DNA of 64,000 bases from Streptomyces huasconensis. Its GTDB lineage: Bacteria > Actinomycetota > Actinomycetes > Streptomycetales > Streptomycetaceae. Location of the stretch: the NCBI GenBank assembly GCA_004010275.1, contig RBWT01000004.1, forward strand, positions 48,462 to 112,461, given 5' to 3'. Position 1 is the stretch's first letter. The number at the start of each line of letters is the position of its first letter. A model generated the notes under the pieces. That model was not told where the DNA came from, searched no databases, and saw only the letters and a program-made list of their open reading frames with translations. Below, in pieces: positions 54,659 to 62,142 of this stretch. A program made the position numbers and the translations under genes.

Positions 54659-55720
54659 TCAGATACCCAGGGGGAGTTGGCAGACCAGTAGCTTTCCGGC
54701 CATGGTCACGCCGCCGTCCATGGCGATGGCCAGGCCGTCGGCGTAGACGTGCGGTCCCTCGATGACCGGTCCGCCGCCGTCCGACTCGTCCTCGGAGCCG
54801 ACGTCACCCAGGAGGTAGGGGATGGGGCTGTGGCCGTGGACGATGCGGGTGCCGCCGTACACGTCCAGCAGTTCGCGTACGGCCGAGGGGCCCGACTCGT
54901 CGCGGAAGGCGAAGCGCTTGGTGAACTTGCGGAAGAGGTCCCAGCACTCGTCGGCGTCGTTGCGGGTGAGGGTCTCGCGGATGGTGTCGTTCACCGCTTC
55001 GATCGAGTCGCCGTAGTCCAGATAGGCGGTCGTGTCGGAGTGCACGAGGAGATGGCCGTCGGCCTCCTCCATCGCGTCGAGCCGGGCCATCCACTGGAGG
55101 TGGTGGTCCTCCAGGCGCTCCATGTCGGTCTTCTGGCCGCCGTTGAGCAGCCAGGCGGCCTGGAAGGTGGCGGTGCCCGCCCCGGAGTTGACGGGGGTGT
55201 CGCCGAAGCGCTTGGCGCCGAGGAGGAGCAGCTCGTGGTTGCCCATGAGGGCCTTGCAGTAGCCGCCCGCGGCGGCGGCCTCGGCGGAGAGCCGCATCAC
55301 GAGGTCGATGACGCCGATGCCATCGGGCCCGCGGTCGGTGAAGTCGCCGAGGAACCACAGGCGCGCGTTGCCCGCGGACCAGTTGCCGTCGGCGTCGATG
55401 AGGCCCTGTTCCTGGAGGGCCGCGAGCAGCTCGTTCAGATAGCCGTGCACGTCGCCCACGACGAACAGCGGGCCGTGCTCGCCGCTCGGCCTCGGCTGCG
55501 GGGGGTCCGGCATGACCTGCACCTGGACCGTGTCACCGCGGTTGATGACCGGCAGGTCGCGCTGGGTGGGCGTGTAACCGTCGTCCGGAAGCCCGCCCGG
55601 AGCCGGCGCCGGAGGGTGCACCTCGGCGGGGCCGGTCGTCTCATGGACGTACGCCGGTACGCGGAAGTCGCGCAGCGTCGCCGTCCGCACATCGGGTCCC
55701 TGACCGGCCCCCTGAGTCAT
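54659..55720 (-). CDS. PPP-type metallophosphoesterase
   Basis: 353 residues from ATG 55720 (GGAGGGG upstream). The three metal-binding blocks of the PPP phosphatase fold are present: GDVHG (about residue 95), GDFTDRGPDG and GNHE. The C-terminal HGHSP is also there. The N-terminal 85 residues are a Pro-rich extension. Protein phosphatase or diadenosine-tetraphosphatase-like activity is possible. The two genes flanking it on the same strand are well separated, so it probably stands alone. Confidence 0.88.
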   Translation of the reverse strand: MTQGAGQGPDVRTATLRDFRVPAYVHETTGPAEVHPPAPAPGGLPDDGYTPTQRDLPVINRGDTVQVQVMPDPPQPRPSGEHGPLFVVGDVHGYLNELLAALQEQGLIDADGNWSAGNARLWFLGDFTDRGPDGIGVIDLVMRLSAEAAAAGGYCKALMGNHELLLLGAKRFGDTPVNSGAGTATFQAAWLLNGGQKTDMERLEDHHLQWMARLDAMEEADGHLLVHSDTTAYLDYGDSIEAVNDTIRETLTRNDADECWDLFRKFTKRFAFRDESGPSAVRELLDVYGGTRIVHGHSPIPYLLGDVGSEDESDGGGPVIEGPHVYADGLAIAMDGGVTMAGKLLVCQLPLGI

Positions 55721-55962
55721 CGACCCCTCCACCACCATTGCGCCGCATCTGCACCGAGAACGGACTGCCTGGTCGCAGCGGCCCGCGGTGTCGTCCGCCC
55801 ATCATAGGAATGCGGCTCCCGCTGTGTGGTGCACCAGGGGTGGTGAATCGGTCCCCGCCGCCGGTTCACCGAGGATTTATCCCGAATTGGGCAGAGGTTT
55901 CCCCCCTGATGGCGGGTTGGTCACCCACCTTGGCCACCCACCTCGGCCCGAAATCATCCGGG

Positions 55963-57084
55963 TCAGCCGGAGCCCGAGGAGCGTGGCGGGCTGACCGTCG
56001 TGCGCGGCGGACGTCGCTCGGACGAGGTGCGCACGATCAGTTCGGTCGGTATCACCTGTTCGACGGGCCGGTCCGAGTCGAGCCCCTCGATGGCGTCGAT
56101 GAGGAGCTGTACGACGGCCGTGCCGATGCGCCTCGGCTTCAGGGAGAGGGTGGTGATGGGCGGTTCCGTGGTGGCGTACACCGTGGACTCGCTGCAGCAG
56201 ACGAGCAGCAGGTCGTCGGGGACACGCAGGCCGTACCGCCGGGCGGCGGCGAGCAGGTCGGTGCCGTTGGGGTCGAAGAGGCCGTAGACGGCGTCGGGGC
56301 GGTCGGGCCTGGCGAGCAGCCGGTCGGCGGCCACGGCGCCCGCGCACGGGTCGTGGGCGGGATAGGACTCGTAGACCGGGTCCTGCCCGACCCGCTCGCA
56401 CCAGTGCAGGTAGGCGGTCGTGGACAGGTGGGTGTACGTGTCCGTGGTGTTGCCGGTGAGCAGGCCGATCCGGCGGGCGCCCGCGGCCGCGAGGTGGTCG
56501 AGGATCTCCAGGACCGCGGCCTCGTGGTCGTTGTCCACCCAGGCGGTGACCGGCAGCGAGCCCGCGGGGCGGCCGTCGGAGACCACCGGCAGACCCTGTC
56601 TGACCAGCTCGCTGACGACCGGGTCGTGGTCGGAGGGGTCGACGACGACGGTGCCGTCGAGCGCGACGTTGGACCACACGTCGACCGGGCTGCGGCGCGA
56701 GGTGGCCGGGAGGATCACCAGGGCGTAGCCGCGGGCGAGGGCGGCTGAGGTGGCGGCTCTGGCCATCTCCGCGAAGTAGGCGAACTCGGTGAAGGTGAAA
56801 GGTTCATCCCCGTACGTGGTCACGGTCAGACCGATGAGGCCGGACTTGCCGGTACGGAGGGTTCGGGCCGCGGCGGAGGGGCGGTAGCCCAGCCGCTCCG
56901 CGACCTCGCGGACATGGCGTCGGGTGGCGTCGGGCAGCCGCCCCTTGCCGTTGAGGGCATCGGAGACAGTCGTGATGGAGACGCCGGCGGCCGCGGCGAC
57001 ATCTCTGATGCCCGCTCTGTTCTGCCGGTTGCTCCGGCGCGCGGTCTCCGCTCGGCTCACCTGGTGCTTCCCTGCTGCTGTCAT
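55963..57084 (-). CDS. LacI-family transcriptional regulator
   Basis: 373 residues. The LacI helix-turn-helix is clear (IRDVAAAAGVSITTVSDALNG, with hinge AARTLRTGKSGLIGLTV). The periplasmic-binding-protein-like sugar domain follows. No sugar transporter is adjacent, so its target is not in this window or it controls itself. The gap to divergent hisC contains an inverted repeat near its promoter. Confidence 0.9.
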   Translation of the reverse strand: MTAAGKHQVSRAETARRSNRQNRAGIRDVAAAAGVSITTVSDALNGKGRLPDATRRHVREVAERLGYRPSAAARTLRTGKSGLIGLTVTTYGDEPFTFTEFAYFAEMARAATSAALARGYALVILPATSRRSPVDVWSNVALDGTVVVDPSDHDPVVSELVRQGLPVVSDGRPAGSLPVTAWVDNDHEAAVLEILDHLAAAGARRIGLLTGNTTDTYTHLSTTAYLHWCERVGQDPVYESYPAHDPCAGAVAADRLLARPDRPDAVYGLFDPNGTDLLAAARRYGLRVPDDLLLVCCSESTVYATTEPPITTLSLKPRRIGTAVVQLLIDAIEGLDSDRPVEQVIPTELIVRTSSERRPPRTTVSPPRSSGSG

Positions 57085-57145
57085 GGCGAGCCGATAGTAG
57101 GGCTCATCGGGGTGGGTAGGGCGGACGCATATTCACTCGTTGACA

Positions 57146-57174
57146 GGCACGTTTCTGCATGGCTGCAGCGTGCC
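57146..57174. promoter_or_regulatory. Inverted repeat upstream of the LacI gene
   Basis: GGCACG-N17-CGTGCC with an inner CTGCA/TGCAG pair. A TTGACA box (57140-57145) touches it. A possible regulator site, but it does not look like a standard LacI operator with a central CG. Confidence 0.35.
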
Positions 57175-57540
57175 AATGACCATGGATAGCAAGGCAGTTG
57201 GGGCGTCCTGGCATTAGCTGCCGCTGATCGTCCGGCGTGGGCCTGCCAAGTGCGGGAGGTCTCGAAGAGGTCTCAACTCACCTTCACGGGGGATGCGCGC
57301 CACGGAGCGAGCCACCGGCGCGCGGCGCGCTCGGGGCGCCCCCTGGGGGTGCCTTCGTAGGGCGGCGTGCCTTTGTGGGGCGGTGGGGGGGCGGACGGCG
57401 GCACGGCAGGGTGGCGGACGGCGGCGGGGTGAGGTGGCCTGTCGTACGCGGATGCTCTGAGGCCATTCGCACCGGCGTCGAATCCTCATAAGGTGAGCAG
57501 TATTCGAACGGTTGCTGGCACTGGTACGAGGAGGACTGCG
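57175..57540. other. 366-base leader region of hisC
   Basis: Very G-rich, no gene found. It contains an NarI-type GGGGCGCCCC palindrome near 57330. No attenuator or riboswitch was recognised. Confidence 0.4.
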
Positions 57541-58620
57541 GTGAGCGAGACGAGCCCGAGGCTGCGCGCCGAGCTGGAGGGTATCCCCACCTACAAGCCG
57601 GGCAGGCCTGCCGCGGCCGATGGTCCGGTGGCCTACAAGCTGTCCTCCAACGAGAACCCCTACCCGCCGCTCCCGGGCGTCATGGAGAGCGCGCTCGCCG
57701 CGGCCGGGTCCTTCAACCGCTACCCCGACATGGCCTGCACGGCCCTGATGGGTGAACTGGCCGACCGCTTCGGCGTGCCCGTCTCCCACATCGCCACCGG
57801 CACCGGCTCGGTCGGCGTGGCCCAGCAGCTGCTCCAGGCCACGTCGGGCCCCGGTGACGAGGTCATCTACGCGTGGCGGTCCTTCGAGGCGTACCCGATC
57901 ATCACCCAGGTCAGTGGCGCGACATCGGTGCGTGTGCCGCTGACGGAGGGCGATGTCCACGACCTGGACGCGATGGCCGACGCCATCACCGAGCGCACCC
58001 GCCTCATCTTCGTCTGCAACCCCAACAACCCCACCGGGACCGTGGTCCGCAGGGCCGAGCTGGAGCGCTTCCTCGACCGGGTGCCGCGTGACGTCCTGGT
58101 CGTGCTGGACGAGGCATACCGCGAGTTCATCCGCGACCCCGAGGTCCCGGACGGCATCGAGATCTACCGCGAGCGCCCGAACGTCTGTGTCCTTCGTACG
58201 TTCTCGAAGGCGTACGGCCTCGCGGGGCTGCGGGTGGGCTTCGCGGTCGCCCATGAGCCGGTGGCCGCGGCGCTGCGCAAGACGGCGGTGCCGTTCGGCG
58301 TGAGCCAGCTCGCGCAGGACGCGGCGGTGGCGTCGCTGCGGGCCGAGGACGAGCTGATGGGCCGCGTCGGGGCGCTGGTCGCCGAGCGCACGCGGGTGGT
58401 CGAGGCGCTGCGCGGGCAGGGCTGGACGGTGCCCGAGACGCAGGCGAACTTCGTGTGGCTGCGGCTCGGGGACCGCACGATGGACTTCGCGGCGGCGCGC
58501 GAGCGGGCGGGCGTGGTGGTACGGCCGTTCGCGGGCGAGGGGATGCGGGCCACGATCGGCGAGACCGAGGCGAATGACATCTTTCTCCAGGCGGCGGAGG
58601 CGTTCCGCAAGGAGCTTTAG
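57541..58620 (+). CDS. hisC: Histidinol-phosphate/aromatic aminotransferase
   Basis: 359 residues from the GTG at 57541 (GAGGAGGA upstream). PLP fold-type I aminotransferase of the HisC group: [11 protein letters not shown], the CNPNNPTG motif, the LDEAYREF Asp/Tyr pair, and the PLP lysine in [14 protein letters not shown]. It lies apart from the main his operon, so it may be the second copy that also serves phenylalanine and tyrosine synthesis. A 13-base direct repeat follows its stop codon. Confidence 0.88.
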   Translation: MSETSPRLRAELEGIPTYKPGRPAAADGPVAYKLSSNENPYPPLPGVMESALAAAGSFNRYPDMACTALMGELADRFGVPVSHIATGTGSVGVAQQLLQATSGPGDEVIYAWRSFEAYPIITQVSGATSVRVPLTEGDVHDLDAMADAITERTRLIFVCNPNNPTGTVVRRAELERFLDRVPRDVLVVLDEAYREFIRDPEVPDGIEIYRERPNVCVLRTFSKAYGLAGLRVGFAVAHEPVAAALRKTAVPFGVSQLAQDAAVASLRAEDELMGRVGALVAERTRVVEALRGQGWTVPETQANFVWLRLGDRTMDFAAARERAGVVVRPFAGEGMRATIGETEANDIFLQAAEAFRKEL

Positions 58621-58648
58621 CCGAGGAGCGTTGGCCAAGGAGCTTTAG
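58608..58648. repeat. 13-bp direct repeat over the hisC stop codon
   Basis: CAAGGAGCTTTAG occurs at 58608-58620 (ending in the TAG stop) and again at 58636-58648. Confidence 0.6.
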
Positions 58649-58791
58649 CTGGGGGCGGGCGGCTTTGGTGGGGGCCGGTGGGGTGGCCTGGGCGGGTGGT
58701 TTGGGCGGCGTGGCGGGCACGGCGTCCGCCCGCTACCCCCAGCACCGCACCCGCCCCGGGCCCCGGCCGCCCAAAGACCCCGCCCTCTCCG

Positions 58792-59187
58792 TCAGTCCGC
58801 GACCCGTTCGACGCGGATCGGGTCGCCCGCCCGTACCGTCGACAGCAGGTTCGGGTCCCCGTCGAGGCGGCCGAGGACGTTGCACGGGCTCGCGAGGCGG
58901 CACTCGTCGCCGCGTGAGATCGGGGTGGGGCCGTAGGGAAGGGCCAGGGCGTCGCCGTCGGGCCAGAAGGCGACCGTGCCCGGGTCGACGACCTGCCGGG
59001 CGCCGGCCTCGCGCTCCACGCGCACGCCCGTGTCGAAGTAGACCTCCTCGCCCCACGTCTGTGCGGTGGCGGTGAGCGGCAAGGCCTTCTCCAGGGCCTG
59101 CGCGGTCGGGGTCTCCTCGATCGTGGCCGTCAGGTGCCCGGCGGGCCAGGAGATGCGTATCCGTAGCTGGTGCTGCTCCGTATGCAT
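58792..59187 (-). CDS. Cyclophilin-like-fold protein
   Basis: 131 residues. Features of the TM1367/cyclophilin-like small beta-barrel family are visible: LTATIEETPTAQALEKALPL, WGEEVYFDTG, PGTVAFWPDGDALALPYGPTP and LLSTVRAGDPIRVER. No isomerase activity is known for this group. It lies between hisC and the cyd operon and is divergent from cydA. Confidence 0.8.
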   Translation of the reverse strand: MHTEQHQLRIRISWPAGHLTATIEETPTAQALEKALPLTATAQTWGEEVYFDTGVRVEREAGARQVVDPGTVAFWPDGDALALPYGPTPISRGDECRLASPCNVLGRLDGDPNLLSTVRAGDPIRVERVAD

Positions 59188-59218
59188 GCGGCGGATTCAA
59201 CAATATGTTGAAGTTCTT

Positions 59219-59254
59219 GGGAAGGCCCCGGAGGTACATCTCCGGGGCCTTCCC
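59219..59254. terminator. Hairpin between the cyclophilin-like gene and cydA
   Basis: Perfect 14-bp stem GGGAAGGCCCCGGA / TCCGGGGCCTTCCC. It lies upstream of both divergent genes rather than after either, so it may end an unrecognised transcript or insulate the cyd promoter. Confidence 0.55.
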
Positions 59255-59363
59255 GCGCTTCCGGTGGGTTCTCGGTGGGCTTCTCGGTGGGTTCCGGTCG
59301 GCTCCCGACCGGTTTCGACGTCGGCTCCCGACCGGTTCCCCGCGGTTACAGGGGACCCCCCGT

Positions 59364-59392
59364 TTGGGTGATGGAAGCCGGTACGACATAAT
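59364..59392 (+). promoter_or_regulatory. cyd operon promoter
   Basis: TTGGGT, 17 bases, CATAAT. Transcription start would fall at about 59399, inside the Rex site. Confidence 0.6.
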
Positions 59393-59400
59393 GCTTGTGA

Positions 59401-59418
59401 ATGTGAACGCGTTCACAA
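59401..59418. promoter_or_regulatory. Rex operator (ROP) of the cyd operon
   Basis: ATGTGAA-CGCG-TTCACAA matches the Rex consensus TTGTGAANNNNTTCACAA at all but the first base. It is extended on the left by another TTGTGAA (59395). Rex represses cydABCD when NADH is low and releases it when oxygen runs short. The operator covers the predicted transcription start. Confidence 0.92.
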
Positions 59419-59517
59419 GCGTGCCCTGTTCCTCCGGAGATCAGTGGGACAAGCAGGGGCAAATCGCCATGGCTAGCACGGTCGGCAAGGCGATTGAGGC
59501 GAGTAAGGAGAGACGCA

Positions 59518-61074
59518 GTGGACCTGGCTCTGGCGCCGGAGACTCTGGCGCGATGGCAGTTCGGCATCACGACCGTCTACCACTTCCTGTTCGTGCCGCT
59601 GACCATCTCGCTGGCCGCCCTCACGGCGATCCTCGAGACGGCATGGGTGCGCACGGGCAAGGAGCACTACCTCCGGGCGACCAAGTTCTGGGGAAAGCTG
59701 TTCCTGATCAACATCGCGATGGGTGTCGTCACCGGCATCGTCCAGGAGTTCCAGTTCGGCATGAACTGGTCCGACTACTCGCGGTTCGTCGGTGACGTCT
59801 TCGGGGCGCCGCTGGCCTTCGAGGCCCTCATCGCCTTCTTCTTCGAGTCGACCTTCATCGGCCTGTGGATCTTCGGCTGGGACAAGCTGCCGAAGAAGCT
59901 GCACTGCGCCACGATCTGGATCGTCTCCATCGGCACGATCCTGTCGGCGTACTTCATCATCGCCGCGAACGCCTTTATGCAGCACCCGGTCGGCTACAAG
60001 ATCGTGGAGCGCGACGGCACCAAGCGGGCGGAACTCACCGACTTCGCGAAGGTGCTCTTCCAGGAGACGACGCTGGTCAACTTCTTCCACGTCATCTCGG
60101 CGGCGATCCTGGTCGGCGGCGCCTTCATGACCGGTATCGCCATCGTCCACCTGCGCAAGAAGCAGCACATCCGCACCATGCGCATGTCGATGCGGCTCGG
60201 CCTGGTCATGGCCTTCGTCGGCACCCTGCTCACCGTGGTCAGCGCCGACACGCTCGGCAAGGTCATGTACGAGCAGCAGCCGATGAAGATGTCGGCCGCC
60301 GAGGCGCTCTGGGAGTCGGAGAAGCCGGCGCCCTTCTCGATCTTCGCGTACGGCGATGTCGCCGAGGGCCACAACAAGGTCGCCATCGAGGTCCCCGGGG
60401 TCCTGTCCTTCCTCGCCAAGAACAACTTCAGCGCCGAGATCCCCGGCATCAACGACCTCAACAAGGAGGCACAGGAGAAGTTCGGGCCCGGTGACTACCG
60501 GCCGAACATCCCCACCGCCTACTGGTCGTACCGCTGGATGATCGGCTTCGGCGGCGTCTCGATGGCCCTGTGCACCGCCGGCCTGTGGCTGACGCGGCGG
60601 AAGTTCTGGCTCGCCCCGGAGCACCACACCGGCGCGGACGACATCCCGAAGCTCATGCTCACCAAGAACAAGGAGCTGGCGCCGAAGCTGGGCGCCTGGT
60701 GGTGGCGCCTCTCGCAGTGGACGCTGATCTTCCCCCTCATCGGCACCGCCTGGGGCTGGATCTTCACCGAGACGGGCCGTCAGCCCTGGGTGGTCTACGG
60801 CGTACTGCGCACCAGGGACGCGGTCTCCCCCGGCGTCTCGCAGGGCGAGGTGCTCACCTCGCTGATCGGGTTCACCCTCATCTACGCGATCCTCGCCGTC
60901 ATCGAGGTGAAGCTGCTGCTCAAGTACGTCCGTCTCGGCCCGCCCGAGCTGACCGAGGCGGACCTCAACCCGCCCACCAAGATCGGCGGCCCGGGCTCCG
61001 GCAAGGGCTCGGACTCGGGTTCAGGCTCCGACGCCGACTCTGATGCCGACCGGCCGATGGCCTTCTCGTACTGA
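59518..61074 (+). CDS. cydA: Cytochrome bd oxidase subunit I
   Basis: 518 residues from the GTG at 59518 (AAGGAG upstream). Quinol oxidase subunit carrying the haems. Near the N-terminus RWQFGITTVYHFLFVPL carries a haem ligand His (about residue 22). The quinol-side motif WIFTETGRQPW and the haem-region YRWMIGFG are present, and the Q-loop is of the short type. The C-terminus is a Gly/Ser/Asp-rich tail. First gene of cydA-cydB-cydCD. Confidence 0.96.
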   Translation: MDLALAPETLARWQFGITTVYHFLFVPLTISLAALTAILETAWVRTGKEHYLRATKFWGKLFLINIAMGVVTGIVQEFQFGMNWSDYSRFVGDVFGAPLAFEALIAFFFESTFIGLWIFGWDKLPKKLHCATIWIVSIGTILSAYFIIAANAFMQHPVGYKIVERDGTKRAELTDFAKVLFQETTLVNFFHVISAAILVGGAFMTGIAIVHLRKKQHIRTMRMSMRLGLVMAFVGTLLTVVSADTLGKVMYEQQPMKMSAAEALWESEKPAPFSIFAYGDVAEGHNKVAIEVPGVLSFLAKNNFSAEIPGINDLNKEAQEKFGPGDYRPNIPTAYWSYRWMIGFGGVSMALCTAGLWLTRRKFWLAPEHHTGADDIPKLMLTKNKELAPKLGAWWWRLSQWTLIFPLIGTAWGWIFTETGRQPWVVYGVLRTRDAVSPGVSQGEVLTSLIGFTLIYAILAVIEVKLLLKYVRLGPPELTEADLNPPTKIGGPGSGKGSDSGSGSDADSDADRPMAFSY

Positions 61075-61093
61075 AGGAAGGAGCGCTCAGGAC

Positions 61094-62101
61094 ATGGAAC
61101 TCCACGACATCTGGTTCGTACTGATCGCCGTTCTGTGGATCGGCTACTTCTTCCTGGAAGGCTTCGACTTCGGGATCGGCGTCCTCACCAAGCTGCTCGC
61201 CCGCAACCGGGTCGAGAAGCGGGTCCTCATCAACACCATCGGGCCCGTCTGGGACGGCAACGAGGTGTGGCTGCTGACGGCGGGCGGTGCGACCTTCGCC
61301 GCCTTCCCCGAGTGGTACGCCACGCTCTTCTCCGGCTTCTACCTGCCGCTGCTCGTCATCCTGATCTGCCTGATCGTGCGCGGCGTCGCCTTCGAGTACC
61401 GCGCCAAGCGGCCCGAGGAGCGGTGGCAGACCAACTGGGAGCACGCGATCTTCTGGACGTCGCTGATCCCGGCGGTGATGTGGGGCGTGGCCTTCGGGAA
61501 CATCACGCGCGGCGTCAAGATCGACGCCCACAAGGAGTACGTGGGCTCCTTCGGGGACCTGCTCAACCCGTACGCGATCCTCGGCGGTCTGGTCACCCTG
61601 ACGCTGTTCACCTTCCACGGCGCGGTGTTCGCCGCGCTCAAGACGGTGGGTGACATCCGCATGCGGGCGCGCAAGATGGCGCTCGGTCTCGGGCTCGTCG
61701 CGGCCGTGCTGGCGCTCGGCTTTCTGCTCTGGACCCAGGCGGACAACGGTGACGGCAAGAGCATGGTCGCGATGATCGTGGCGGTCGTGGCGCTGCTCGG
61801 CGCCATTGGGGCGATCAGGGCGGGGCGTGAGGGCTGGTCGTTCGCGCTCTCCGGCATCACGATCGCGGCGGCCGTCGCGATGCTCTTCCTGACGCTCTTC
61901 CCGAACGTCATGCCGTCGTCGCTGAACGAGGAGTGGAGCCTGACGGTCACCAATGCCTCGTCCAGCCCGTACACCCTGAAGATCATGACCTGGTGCGCGG
62001 TCATCGCGGCGCCGGTCGTGATGCTCTACCAGGGGTGGACGTACTGGGTCTTCCGCAAGCGGATCGGTACGCAGCACATCGCGCCCGACCCCGCCCACTG
62101 A
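61094..62101 (+). CDS. cydB: Cytochrome bd oxidase subunit II
   Basis: 335 residues from ATG 61094. An eight-to-nine-helix protein beginning MELHDIWFVLIAVLWIGYFF and LEGFDFGIGVL, with GPVWDGNEVWL, all typical of CydB. It starts 19 bases after cydA and is followed by cydCD, 34 bases on. Confidence 0.96.
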   Translation: MELHDIWFVLIAVLWIGYFFLEGFDFGIGVLTKLLARNRVEKRVLINTIGPVWDGNEVWLLTAGGATFAAFPEWYATLFSGFYLPLLVILICLIVRGVAFEYRAKRPEERWQTNWEHAIFWTSLIPAVMWGVAFGNITRGVKIDAHKEYVGSFGDLLNPYAILGGLVTLTLFTFHGAVFAALKTVGDIRMRARKMALGLGLVAAVLALGFLLWTQADNGDGKSMVAMIVAVVALLGAIGAIRAGREGWSFALSGITIAAAVAMLFLTLFPNVMPSSLNEEWSLTVTNASSSPYTLKIMTWCAVIAAPVVMLYQGWTYWVFRKRIGTQHIAPDPAH

Positions 62102-62128
62102 GCCTCGTCGTGGTCTCCCGGAAGGTGT

Positions 62129-62142
62129 GTTTCACGTGAAAC
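62129..62142. other. parS: parS site 10 (exact, over the cydCD start)
   Basis: Exact 14-mer covering the candidate start codons of cydCD. Confidence 0.92.
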
